Below, one piece after another: positions 25,205-36,940 of a stretch of DNA of 64,000 nt. The stretch spans positions 10,439 to 74,438 of the forward strand of contig NMRB01001342.1 of assembly GCA_002633025.1 (NCBI GenBank), in the 5' to 3' direction. Each line of letters begins with the position of its first letter. Position 1 is the first letter of the stretch. The stretch comes from Notospermus geniculatus. Taxonomy: Eukaryota; Nemertea; Pilidiophora; Heteronemertea; Lineidae. Made by a program: the position numbers and the translations under genes. The notes beneath the pieces are model-generated. The model did no database searches. It was not told the origin of the DNA and saw only the letters and a list, made by a program, of their open reading frames with translations.

Positions 25205-28200
25205 ATGGCGTCGAATGCATCAAATCGTGGTCAAATGCGTTCTCACACAAACAGATCACCGCCTTTCCTGGTGATAGGCCTTCTTGTTGTGATCTGCATT
25301 TTAGGTTTCAACTATTGGAACCTCTCATCACGCAACAGTGGAGTGATGAGACAGCTCACTGACCTTCAGGAGAAGTACAGACTTGTTGCCCTGCACAAAA
25401 TTTCTGTTGAAAAAAGAAACGGCGCCCTGGATGTCCGGGTTCGGGAGGGCGATGCGTCTATTCTCAAGGCAAAACAGGCGGCTCTGAAAAAAGATCAAGA
25501 ATATAGAGATCTACAGATTTCATTTTCTAATCAGTTGAAAAACAAAGACAATGAGCTGCAGCAAACTACTTCACAGTATAAACAGTGTCTTGAAAAAGAG
25601 GTTTGTACTTAAGGCCTAAATATCTCATGATCGGATCTGTACCATGTCCATCTTGCATGCTTGTAGGCCTACCGTAAACACGTAAGTGACATTGAAATGA
25701 TTGGGAATCAAACATTTTGATTTTCCTCTTACAGAAAAACTGTACACTGTTGGCGAAAGACACCACTGAGAAGATGAAAAATGCACTCCTTAGGTTGCAA
25801 GGTAAGGAAGTATAAATAATGCCATCCATAACGTATCTGAGAGGTTTTCATGTCTTAAACTTAGTTCCAGCACTAGCAAAGTCTTTATGAAGCTTCATTG
25901 CATTGTATTTTTCAGAGAATTGCAAAGCTGCAACACTAGAAGCAGAGAAAAAACTGGAACAATACAAGGCGTCCAGGTTCAGCTCTTTTATTTCTATCAT
26001 CTACCGATGTGCGGTATAAAACAATCCAACAAGAAAAGTAAAAGTTATTGATCTGTCAAATGATTGTTCTTTCAAAAAGTCGTACACAGATTTAATATTT
26101 TTTAGAGAATGAATATGCTGCCCTTTTTAATGCCATGGAGAGCACTGAGTCATTCATTGGTCTTTTTATCCTTAGGGACTGCACTCAAGTTATCATGCAG
26201 GATCGTTTGAAGTTCTTTGTGGTTGTGAAGCAACTCTTTGGATCTGAAACTAGTGATTTTCTGAGGAGACAAAGGTTGGATGACATCCAAATAGATGAGT
26301 AAGTTCATAAAGATGCATGTTACTGGGGATGTGTCCGTAATGATTCTTGAATTGATTCAGGTGCTACATGAAATCTTCAAATTCCACGCAGAAGCCAAGA
26401 CCAGACACCTTGACTTGATGACTGCCCCACTCTGTTTTCATTTTCTGTGGCAACTCTTGTGTCTAACTTTCATTTTTCTTGATTTCAGAAATGGAAACAT
26501 CCTAAATCCTGAAATCCTTCAGGTACCAAAACAACAGATAACTCAAAATGAAATTCCTCAAGCCGGTGGCCAGGAAGTAAATGAACAACAGAATGTAGAT
26601 AAGCTGAATGTTCAGCCACAAATCCAGCAGGGTTTAAAGGAAAATAAGAATAAACAGGGAGCAGCCTCGGTCCAACTAGAGCAACCTAATGCACAACAGA
26701 ATGCACAGCAACAAACTCAAGTTCAAAATGGTCATAGCCAGGGACAAATGGAGGTGCTGAAGAACACCACAAAGAATGAGCAACCAGAGAATGTTGTTAT
26801 GACTGCAACCACAAAAAAGTCATCTCCTACCCAGCCTCGAGCAGATGCTGGGGAGTATGCAGAGAAGAACAGAATCATAGCCCCTACGGGTGCTACTGAG
26901 GGTGATCTTAAGAAGAAAGAGCCCCAAGATGAACATGGGGGAGAACATAAGAAGGAAGAGCAACAAATTCATGCCCCAGGTTTGTTATTTTTCCATCTAT
27001 AATAATCTATTGGGTAATGCTTGTTGCACTGATTGTTAAAATTGATTCCAGCATTAGCAGACTTGGTTCATGTGCAGCTATGGGGCTTTATCTGCTTCAG
27101 TCTCAACAGCATCCCAGTCTCTGCCAATAGCAATTGTCTGTACAACAATGGTGGCCTACAGTGTACTGTACATCTACCTCAGCTCATGAAGCTACTCATT
27201 TACTCCTTGTCCATTCAGATGTGCTGAAAGGCAATGAAAGAGCCCCCAATGGTGAAGAACCTGATGATTTAGAAGCCCAAAAGCCTAATGGTGTAGAGCA
27301 GGAAGCTCTTCAGCATCACATGATGGGGACGACAGAGGAGGGCACCAGAGCTTTGAGGGTGTCCAGCAAGCAGCATGTCCCATATGGCGATCAACAAGAC
27401 ATCGATGAGGATCAAGTTGATTATGATGCATATGTAAGTTTCTTAGGTTGTTTTCTCTTTTTGGACTGGCTGATAACTGGCAAAGGGCGAGTGGTGACAA
27501 CTATACCGATGTGCAGCGCTCTACTTGTGGAAATTCTCAATTGAAATTTGAACTTCATAAAGCTGTGATGAATGGATATTTCATTAGCTCTGGATCTTTC
27601 TACAAAGAGAAAGCACAAATACAGGACCTGCCTGTCATAAAACATCCATGAGCATCAGTTTGACTGTACTCTTAGGTGCCTGTCTGATTTCATCATTAGC
27701 AGACGACCACTACTGCGTCCATGAAAACATCAACAAAGAAAAAGCCTTCTGGGTTGTCTAGAGCTGGACAGCCAAAAAAGACTTCACATATTTCATCAAC
27801 TAAAATGACCAATAATGCCCGTGGTGTGTATGTTTTTGACTGATCCATAAGCTTCAGGGTGTCTGGCTAGTCACTGCTTTTCAGTTTCAGCATTATTGGG
27901 TATTAGTTATCGCTTTATGATCCATACCTTCTTGCATTGCACTCTGCTTCATTCATGCGTACTTTTTATCTTAGCTTTCTCTGAATAACTTCATAAAGCA
28001 GAATATCTCTTTAGGTTCCAGTGGGTAGCTGGATAATGCTTCACGAATTCAACCTCATTTTCCATGTATATACCGGTAGTGCACTTGCTTTATAACCCAC
28101 TGTGATCACCAACAGTTGTATACATGTACATGTATCTGCTTTTACCAGAAATGCTCTTTCATCCACCCCACGCTGTGTCATTGCCACTTGTAAATTGTTG

Positions 28201-28745
28201 ATAAGAATAGAAAGATATTGAGACTACACTGGTGTTGGAATAACTTCAACAGATTTGCTGACATCTTGCAGCGTACAGTTCATACATGTATTTTCATGGA
28301 GCATTTTGCATTCCTCTTCAGCACCCACAGTAGAAGAATGGAATGATATTCACCACCCTTTTTTGTGCTATTATAGGAAAGAATATTAATGCATCGTATA
28401 AATAATCTAGGGAATCGGTGTCCTGAAAAATGGACAGGAAGGTTTTCTTCATTGGAGAGAATTCGTTTAAGCTGCAATCATCCCCTAATGGCTTGTCCAT
28501 TGCATCAACCCTGGTTGAGCTAGAACACTGCAAAAATTTATCGTTCATTACATGTACATGTAGTTCGTATCAAAATTCATCTTTCTTTACCTTTCCAGGA
28601 AGAAGAAGACAAAAGAGAAATGGGGGTGAATTCACCTTTAAAGTTTGAGGATCATGATCATATAGGAGAGGCGAAGAGCTTTGAAAAACCTGTTGAAGGA
28701 AATCATGTGATATTGCAAGACGATGAAGAGGGACAGCCACTCTAG
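25205..28745 (+). CDS. Golgi membrane protein of the GOLM1/GOLM2 (GP73/CASC4) family
   Basis: Exons 25205-25600, 25735-25801, 25916-25976, 26176-26298, 26489-26979, 27219-27433, 28599-28745; 1500 nt, 499 aa. An extra in-phase cassette at 27700-27825 is possible. Seen: a short basic N-terminus, one hydrophobic signal-anchor (PPFLVIGLLVVICILGFNYW, about residues 19-38) followed by SSRN, exactly as in GOLM1/GOLM2; then a luminal coiled coil with several Cys (QCLEKE, KNCT, ENCK, RDCT), a long Gln/Asn/Glu-rich disordered stretch, and an acidic C-terminus ending DDEEGQPL. Known of the family: type II cis-Golgi proteins; GP73 is cleaved by furin-like proteases and secreted. The reading frame is open upstream to 25007, but that part overlaps REEP exon 1 in antisense, and MASNASN gives the family topology, so 25205 is chosen. 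One invertebrate gene probably predates the GOLM1/GOLM2 split. Confidence 0.9.
27700..27825 (+). CDS. Possible cassette exon of the GOLM gene
   Basis: A TCATTAG acceptor at 27699 opens a frame encoding a Thr/Ser/Lys-rich stretch (QTTTTASMKTSTKKKPSG and on). Three overlapping GT donors follow: after 27823, 27825 and 27827. Only the 27825 donor (GGT|GTGTAT) keeps phase 0 into the last exon (adding 42 aa); the other two shift frame and end early. Skipping the segment also keeps frame. Expression is unproven. Confidence 0.4.
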
Positions 28746-30558
28746 GTTTTATTTGGTTATCAACTGGACTTGATTTTTGGCATCATGACCTCCGACAGTA
28801 ACAGATCAATAGGGAACCTTACAATTTGAAAAACTCGCCTCATGATAATGCGATGTTCGAGTCGGGTACAAAAGGTACCGGTACAGTGAATGGACTCAAT
28901 TGGCCAAAAACCTGGGGCAAGGCTGCGAGCTCTTGGTACTAGTCTTTGCAGGGATATGTTGCCCAGTGATGAAGCTTTCCAAGCAGAGAAAGTGATAATT
29001 TTATATATGTACTTAAGCAGCATGAATATCTGCCCAGTTAACATAGGATTTATTGAGTACAAAAAAACACAGGTTTTTGCTTTGTACTTAATGTCTTAGT
29101 TCCTGTACACTTTGTACGAAATTAAGTTTCTGTAAAGGGATACTTTCATTGCATTATTATCAGATTATTATGTTCCTATTCACGATCGTCGGTTTTACTA
29201 GCCTAAGAGGTAGGCTGACCACTGCAAAAGGCCTGTGTTGGAATCATGTAGGAATCAGTGTTGGTGTCTCCATGGTAAGGCTTGAGCCATATTAGTTGGA
29301 CTGCTGATGTTTCTTTGCTTGTATTATACATTATTTATGTGTACATGTGTAGATTGTGAAAAATCTCATTTACTGTAGCTCTCCGAGGCATTGATATGTG
29401 TATCAAGGAGTCCAAGTATCGAGGAGCCCGGTGGTTTAGTGGCTCAGGTCTCTGACTAGTCTCAGAGGCTCCCGATATGATGTTGTCTTTGAAGGTGTCT
29501 TGGCAGCTTGTCATTATCATGACATCGCCCTCTTCCTGCTATTTTCTGTCATATTTAATCCAGAGTGTCCCCTTCAATTGACAGTGCCATTGTTTTTTAA
29601 ATTGATGATGTGGGTGGCATAAACATGACAACTTAACTACATATTGTATGGGTTCACGAATCTTTAAAATTTGCAGTTCTTGACATATGGTAACTTAAAT
29701 TTGTATCAGTATTATGGATATTTGAAATTTGAACTTAGGAGATCGTTCATTTGTAAGTGTATTGGGAATTCTGAAGTACACGGTGTGGGTACTTAGGTTT
29801 ACTAATCAAGGCATTGCGTTGTGACTTAACTAACATCATTTTGGGGAGGAGAATCTGAGGTTGGATTACAGGTACTACTCCTGTGATTGAAGTTTGTTTC
29901 AAGTGACCTAGTCATCAAAATAGAGCCGACATAACATGGTATCATTGATATCCAGCCTAGGAAAACTGTTATTCATGTCTATCTTATCTGCTGTCTTACA
30001 TAATAGCAAAAATAGATAAGAGAGGACCTCTCTTATCTATTTTTGATAATAGCCTGTATTAACATCTCATCGGTATTAAATAAGATACTCACCTTTTTAC
30101 ACAACTGTAAATATCTGATGGTGTATCAAAATACATTAAATTTTCTAGACACTTTGTTCATTTCATCTCAGTAGTTACTCACAGTCCTTGGATATCTGCT
30201 CCAGGGCACTCTGACTCCAAGTGAGGGTAAAGGCTCAAGCAGGCATTAGACTTGAGTTGTAGGTTGGTGCATGTACCCCGGTAGTCATGAATGCAGCTGA
30301 ATGACTTGGAATCACCACAGTGAAATTTCTTGTTGCAGAGAAATAAAAGATGAAAAGTCAAGTTTTTCGGAAATAAGTGTTTTATAATTGACACCTGCCA
30401 TGCAAATGTACACTGTCTTAAATATACATGGATATATCACAAATATAAAACAAAATAAGAGAATCGTAATCCTTAGCCTACAGTCAAGGGAAAAACTTGG
30501 AGACTAATGGTTCCGTGGTTAGTGTTTTTTTTCTCATCAATTCATTTTTCCTCCTTAT

Positions 30559-31543
30559 GGCCGATTTAATAAACGATAGTTAACCATTGGTTATGTTTAG
30601 TCAATGGTTAACCAGTGGTTTAGGAATGGTGAATTTTATAAAGAGTAGTCAGCCAGTGGCTTTCTTAACCGATGGTTTGTTAGACATCGGTCGATTTCAT
30701 CAAACGACGTTCAACAAAGCCATTGGCTAACCATTGCTCAACATTTGAGGTTGACAAAAGATTAGTTAACCCTGCTCGGAGGCAGGGTTAGCCAATGGTT
30801 TGCTGGTGGAGCGCTGCCTGTTCATAGTTCTGCCGGAGCCTATTCAGCTTCATTTGCTGTCTGAAGGTTGACGAGTGAAAGAGCTTGTGCAGATGACGTC
30901 ATCACAGAAAAATCCGCCATCTTGACGGTCAAAATGACGTCAAATGACGTCGGCGACCCACGTGGTGCACTTTGTCGTCAGCGCAAGTGGAGTGTGTGCA
31001 TCTTCAACCATGACGCGATCTACACGTGGCGCACTTTGTCGTCGACGTCAGCATGGTGGACCGCCGGTCAAAAGTGACGTCATAATGAGCCACTGCACAA
31101 GCTCCATATCTGAACCGATTGCGTGACCTGCAGAGAGGGCGCGGTTTTGATCGGCGTATCCGGCAGATTCGGGATAGGATTAACCCTCTCGTAGAGATGA
31201 GGCGAACATTTTACTGAGATTCCGTTTTAGAAAGGACACTGTTATTGAGATTGTCACTGAAATTGACGATGACTTATTACGTAATGACACTCGTGGATCG
31301 CCACTAACACCAATGTAACGGTTTTACTGACTTTGCGATTTTTGCAACTTATTATTTTATTCGCGTCAAGCGCAACTGATCAATGGCCAGACTGAACCAT
31401 CGGTTAGCCAATGGCTCCCCAACCATCGTCTTACAAACAAGTGTTCATAAAATCGAAAAATGGACATCGGTTAACCAGTGGTTTGTTAACCGACGGTTAA
31501 ATGGAACCAATGGTTAACTTAGCAAACGTTTATTAAATCGGCC
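30559..31543. mobile_element. Long TIR element with a MITE nested inside
   Basis: Ends GGCCGATTTAATAAACG (left) and CGTTTATTAAATCGGCC (right), followed inward by multiple copies of the word GGTTAACCAGTGG/AACCATTGG in both orientations over more than 200 bp on each side. The MITE 30881-31104 sits inside, so the outer element is older. No transposase frame. Confidence 0.8.
30881..31104. mobile_element. CRE-bearing TIR MITE, copy 2
   Basis: Same family as 24268-24527: GAGCTTGTGCAG ... CTGCACAAGCTC termini, with TGACGTCA at 30894-30901 and 31075-31082, and internal CACTTTGTCGTC repeats. Inserted within the 30559-31543 element. Confidence 0.85.
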
Positions 31544-32312
31544 CTTAGCCAATTATTTTTAAATACTTGAAGAAAATTCACCAGAAATATCTGACAAAAA
31601 TATCTGAACAATCACAAACGCTGGTGTGGTTTAGATTATCGTCAAAAAATTGCACTGGAGCTCAGTAATCCAGCCAATATTACTCAAATTCTTCATATCG
31701 AAGAAACTCTAAATGCAAACCTCTGATAAAAAAATTCACCCAGAGAAGCCTTGTTCTTGGTGGAAAAATACAATCTCTCTCCCTGATATCATTCTAAGTC
31801 TTGTAACATCTTTTCTTCTCATACAACCCCAAAAATTGGAAAAATCCACCAAAAGAAAAGTTGTGATTGCACTTCATTTTTTTCAGGTCCTGCAATATTC
31901 CGCAATATTCTATATGAACAATTTATTCCACTGTGCCCTTATTCCTGCTCGACTGGGGCTGCTCAATGTCACAGTAGTACTGAGTCCATAACAACCGGCC
32001 TCCCACATTCAGTACCGGTACATGTTTGGTACCGGTACCCCCGAGAGGTACCATATACGGTACAAGATATAACAAGCCAGTTTTTTAACCAACAAAATTT
32101 CTGCTTTACCAGTATTCAGTCAAACTAAAAGTCAACATTTTGGATTTCAGGATCACATGGCAAGAAAATCTTTGACAGGCCTACCAAATCACAACACATT
32201 ACGAAGACTGTACATTTGTACGCATGCGGTTAATCTTACGTTGGCCTACTAAGTACAGTATCTATAAGTCATTTAAATTCAACTTCACTTGATTACCTGA
32301 TAAAGTATCCAT

Positions 32313-32672
32313 TAGGGCAAGCAAAAAAAAATCTTTAGTTTATCGTCCTCCGCCCGCGCCAATTTTCGGCGCCGTGCCAAATTTATTTTTATTTTTTATC
32401 AGTCTGAATTTCACGCCGCGCCGCGTATCACAGCGCCGCCAAGTGGCAGATCTGTAAACAACAGTTTCCAAAGCGTTCTCTTCATGCATTTTCAGTGCTT
32501 TTGTGACAAAATCCAGTCTTAGATGGTCGGGGTGGTGATATAACATGCTCAGGAGGAGTTGATTTTGTAATTTCTTCGTATCAAAGTAAAATAAAAATAA
32601 AAAGTGCCCCCCCTTGCCTACTTCCAAGAACCACTCGGACGATAAACTACAAATTTTTTTTGCTTGCCCTTA
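32313..32672. mobile_element. TIR element, GGGCAAGC termini
   Basis: TTAGGGCAAGCAAAAAAAAA / ATCTTTAGTTTATCGTCC at the left is inverted at the right (GGACGATAAACTAC, then TTTTTTTTGCTTGCCCTTA). The interior is GC-rich with several GCGCCG words. A fragment of the same end (AAAAAAATCTTTAGTTTA) recurs near 22293. Confidence 0.75.
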
Positions 32673-32745
32673 CTTGAAGTTATGGTGCTGGTGTCTAGAT
32701 GACAACCTCTAACCGAGTCAGGAGGGACCACCTGAACATGGCTTA

Positions 32746-32907
32746 AGGCGCTGCTCCACATGACAGTTTTCTGTCGAAAGTTTGCTGTCAGATAGTAACT
32801 GTCCAAAGACTTATCCCGTGGAAGTTCTTCAGCTAGTGACTATGACTGCAATAACTGCTGTCTGACAGCAAACTTTCAACAGAAAACTGTCACGTAAAGC
32901 AGCGCCT
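32746..32907. mobile_element. TIR MITE, AGGCGCTGCT termini
   Basis: The left arm AGGCGCTGCTCCACATGACA continues through TTTGCTGTCAGA. The right arm TCTGACAGCAAACTTTCAAC continues through GTAAAGCAGCGCCT. Arms are about 45 bp, loop about 70 bp, non-coding. Confidence 0.8.
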
Positions 32908-35900
32908 GTAATGCCATCCATTCAGTAGTGTGATACATTTTACAGTACGGTAACTCAAAGTGTGGTTATCTGGATTTTCTGGATAAAATCGACTGTGGTG
33001 TTATCAAAGCAAAGTTGACTTAAAATGAGGAAGTCTATACATACATTGATTGTTCTAAATATCCTATCATAATCTGAAAGAAATAATCACCTGAATTGTA
33101 ACTTAGATTTCTAACGTTCTAATATAGTTTTGACTGAGAATCCATCTTTAGCACATTCAATAACATCTTATATACAATCACTGTACATCACTATCATCAT
33201 GTAAATGTATAGTTCGTGTAACATAATGTATACTTTGTGTACCACAATATTATTTCCAAGAGCACCTAAACAATATCTAGACTCCTGTTTAGTTGAAAAT
33301 TTGGAAATATGGAGGTTGCTTTCTAACTAAGAGCATTATTATGCAAATACCTATACCCGCCATAATACATTTGTATGACCACAAAAATGAAACGAAACAA
33401 CATAGAGTACAAATACCACATCACAAGCACACTATGCTGTATACAGCCACGGAACAACACAATCAGATACGACCTAATGCTTACTGCACGACTTGGATGA
33501 CCGAAGGAAAGAGATTTTGAACATGAGGTCGGAATTCCAGCCACGATTTAGGAGACATGGGTACTTTCTATCTAGCCAGTATGAAGACGGACTGTGTTGC
33601 CTACATTCTCTCAACTCGTAGAATACAAATTGGATGAGCATTTCATGCCAGGTCAGTCACTCTGTGTTTTAACAATCTACTACGGTACCCATAATCCCAT
33701 TTCTTCAAATGTTTGTCAGTCTTTCTGGCAGCATCGAAAAACAGTTGCTTATACATGTACTCGCAGGTACCGGTATTGCACGAGTTAATATAAAATGTTG
33801 TCGTCTTGCGTGATCAGACCAATGTATTATGGTGAGAAATCCACAGACAACTTTCTTATCTTCCATTTGTCAAGAGACTAGGATAATCCCATATTCTGGC
33901 AATAGCTAATTCTCCATTTCATTCACCAAATTATCAATGCACAGATGAAAAGTGACACTGAAACACTTCCAAATCTAACCAAATGACAACTGATGTGAAC
34001 GCAGTAGAACACTGGTGCCCTTAGTTTGTAATGGGTTGAACACAGACGTCCTTGCACCTTCATTGATCATGCATGAATACCGCTTGAGGAATGAACTGAT
34101 ATAATACCGGTAGGACTGGACGACAAAGACAATAAGAGAAGACACAACGAGATCGTGGCTTTTTTCTTGAATGAATTGTTCATTATACATGTAGTTGGAA
34201 ATTGTCATATGATTCTACTTTGTCTGTACTCAAATTCACAACATCTGACAGCTTGCAAAGTGTCGCCAGCGGAAGCGAAAGCAGGAAGAATAATTCTGCA
34301 GTGCCTCTTTATCAATACCCAATGTATCTCAAGTCATTTTAGTCGGCAGTCAAGGTGAAGAGAGATCAAAGTCGCGAATTTATGAACTGTGCATGCAACA
34401 TTACACAAGACATTGTACATAACTAAGTAAGAGCCTTGAGATGGAGGTGGACCCAGTGCAAGAACCCGTAAGAGGAATAGCTCTATCTCATTAAATATCG
34501 TCAGACTCGATATGGAAAATCTACGTATTATTGGATTCGGGGAGAAACAACTAGAGATATTACCTGAATGAAATATTCTCCTCGAGACATCAGCCAAAGA
34601 ATTTTTGGCTGAGTTGCCTAAAAGAAACAAAATATTCCAGAACAAAATTTTTGGCCCAGTGGAAAATGCTCCTTATGTTTGTATTAACCCAGAAGAGGTC
34701 AAAAATACAAAGTTGAGGACTCCATGTGAACACTTGACAGATCATACTACAAGCAGTATCAGGCTAACACAAGAAAGATTCGCACGTAACACCAAATGTA
34801 AGCAAATATTCCAGCCCCAATTTCGAACACTTATTCTGGGGCTGCTAGTCGTACGATGATATGGACTATTTTATACAATGATTCCTTGGTTACTCCAAGC
34901 AAACAATCGATCCGTAGCTTGTTACAAGGTGACAACTTAATATGCAACGAAGGTGTATCAATGTAGTGAGGACGACGTAGACTACTACCATACCGACAGT
35001 GTCAACATATAAACCTTGAAGTGTCAATGATGCAGTGAGAAACATATATGATACTCACGCTTGCCAAGAAAAAGGATATAAATCGCCAACACCCAAGGAA
35101 TGCGATAACAAAAATCGAAATCAGCAATCCCTTTTTCACATGGCTTTCAACTATGTTGAAGATGCTCTCTTATCACAAGTTTTACATGCCAAAAGATTTT
35201 TGAGAACTTTAGTCACGAGATGAGGATTTTTTGCACTATCAAGGTATGTGTATCATGCTGAACACCAATCAAACAAATACTTGACTATAATTCAAAATAC
35301 ATTCGCACTAATCAGAAACCACAGCATAAAATCTTTCAAGAAGCCAATCCAGCAGTGTTTCAGCCCAGTTCACCACATATCCTTTCTCTTAGAGGGTTGC
35401 TATTGAATTCAGCCTCTAGATCACAACATTATGCCACCCAATGGACATATTTTTGAAGACTAACTCACAAATTTTCTGACTTTATTCATTACTCTTATCT
35501 TTTTTTATAAAGTACACGTAATGTCATTTACACACACCGGAGGAAAGAGCATGCGACGGTTGGCTACAAGTGACGACTTTTTAGGTGAAGTCAAACACGA
35601 TACCACACAAAGACAATATTTGATCAGATTCAAACCATGAGAATTCATACGAGGTCAGAGGAATATACTCAAGTCTGGGAGATTGGGACTCGGGGATTTC
35701 GAGCTATCATTCCACCAATATTAACAGTAGGCCTACATTTCACAAACTTATAGCGAGCTGACTTTTACCTCTCTACTCAATCAAGGTAGGGTACTGCTCA
35801 TTTACATGTACCGGTAATCAATTCATAAAAAATGTCATAAACATAATTAAAACAAGCAAAAATGTATAAGAAAGCATTAAAAAGTGCAGAAATAAACAAT

Positions 35901-36940
35901 TTGATTTTCTTACTTAGAGCACATATTGTAAAATTATCAACAAAAACAATGTGTTTGTCACCCTTGAGAATTACATAACATGATCGAGAACCTCAGCTGT
36001 CACAAGTCACTCTCTCTATCATATGATGAATAGAGTACAACCAGGAGTTTCACCTACGACCCCTGAGGTGAAGGCACCGATATTTCCCCATGCGGTTCAC
36101 TTGACAAACTTGCCATCTTTATAGTTTCAATGGCCCAAACAGCTTTCATCATGAGAGTGTTCTCACATCCATTTTATATGACAAGTGAAGCGCCTCGATC
36201 CCTACACACGGTTAGGGGCTGTGCCACCCGCTTTCAGTCTTGGACAGTCTCCCATTCATCTTCTCAAGGGTTTTGGTGGGTCATGGAAAAGTCACGATAA
36301 ATGCAAACAAATTCGAATGAACAGTGCCAGACACATACTCTTCAGGAATATTTGTACAATCTGGCCACATATGACCAAAGGAAGTATGAACTATTCAGTA
36401 CATCTGTTTGGGACAGTTTTATTATGTTCAGGGTATTTCTGAATTCCCTTGAAATACCTTCCTATCTTCCTGAACACAGAAAAGTATACATAAGTATCAA
36501 ATAAATCAAAAGATGTTTTGATTCTAAGATATCAGAGTATTTTAAGTATTGCTCATCATGCAAAAAGAAAATTTCAACTGTACATTGTATTTCACTGCAC
36601 ATGATGCAAACAAATATCTTCCTATGTTGCCCTGGTTCTTTTTTAACCACGGTAACGGCGTCACATCTAATCAAATTAGTTCACCATAATGTGTGAGTAA
36701 CAGTGACTATCCACAGCCAAAGCTGTATAGGCCTAAATGCCTGGAATATGAACTGTGCAGACGAAGTCACAGAGGACGATATCCAACCATGAAAATCTCC
36801 ATGGAATGTCTCCGTTATCTTCACATTTCGACTTCCAAAGTTATGAAGAGAAAAGTGTCCTGCAATGCTCACATCGCATCCAAAAATACCCCTGGTTTTC
36901 CACAGCAATATATAAACTTTTTCTCATGACATCAGAATGT

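Larger units (their letters stand above)
28746..36940. other. Convergent spacer between GOLM and TMEM132
   Basis: No coding exon recognised in 8.2 kb. It should contain the 3' UTR of GOLM (candidate AATAAA at 30342-30347, 1.6 kb after the stop) and of TMEM132 on the other strand (candidate AATAAA complement at 36418-36423, about 0.5 kb after its stop). It also contains MITEs at 30559-31543, 32313-32672 and 32746-32907. Confidence 0.55.

Noticed and set aside
29405-29470. tRNA-like GGTGGTTTAGTGGCTCAGG stretch
   Set aside because: An A-box-like string without a B-box at the right distance or a cloverleaf; not called as a tRNA or SINE.
32340-32627. 95-codon minus-strand open frame
   Set aside because: It lies entirely inside the TIR element 32313-32672 and has no domain similarity that I can see.
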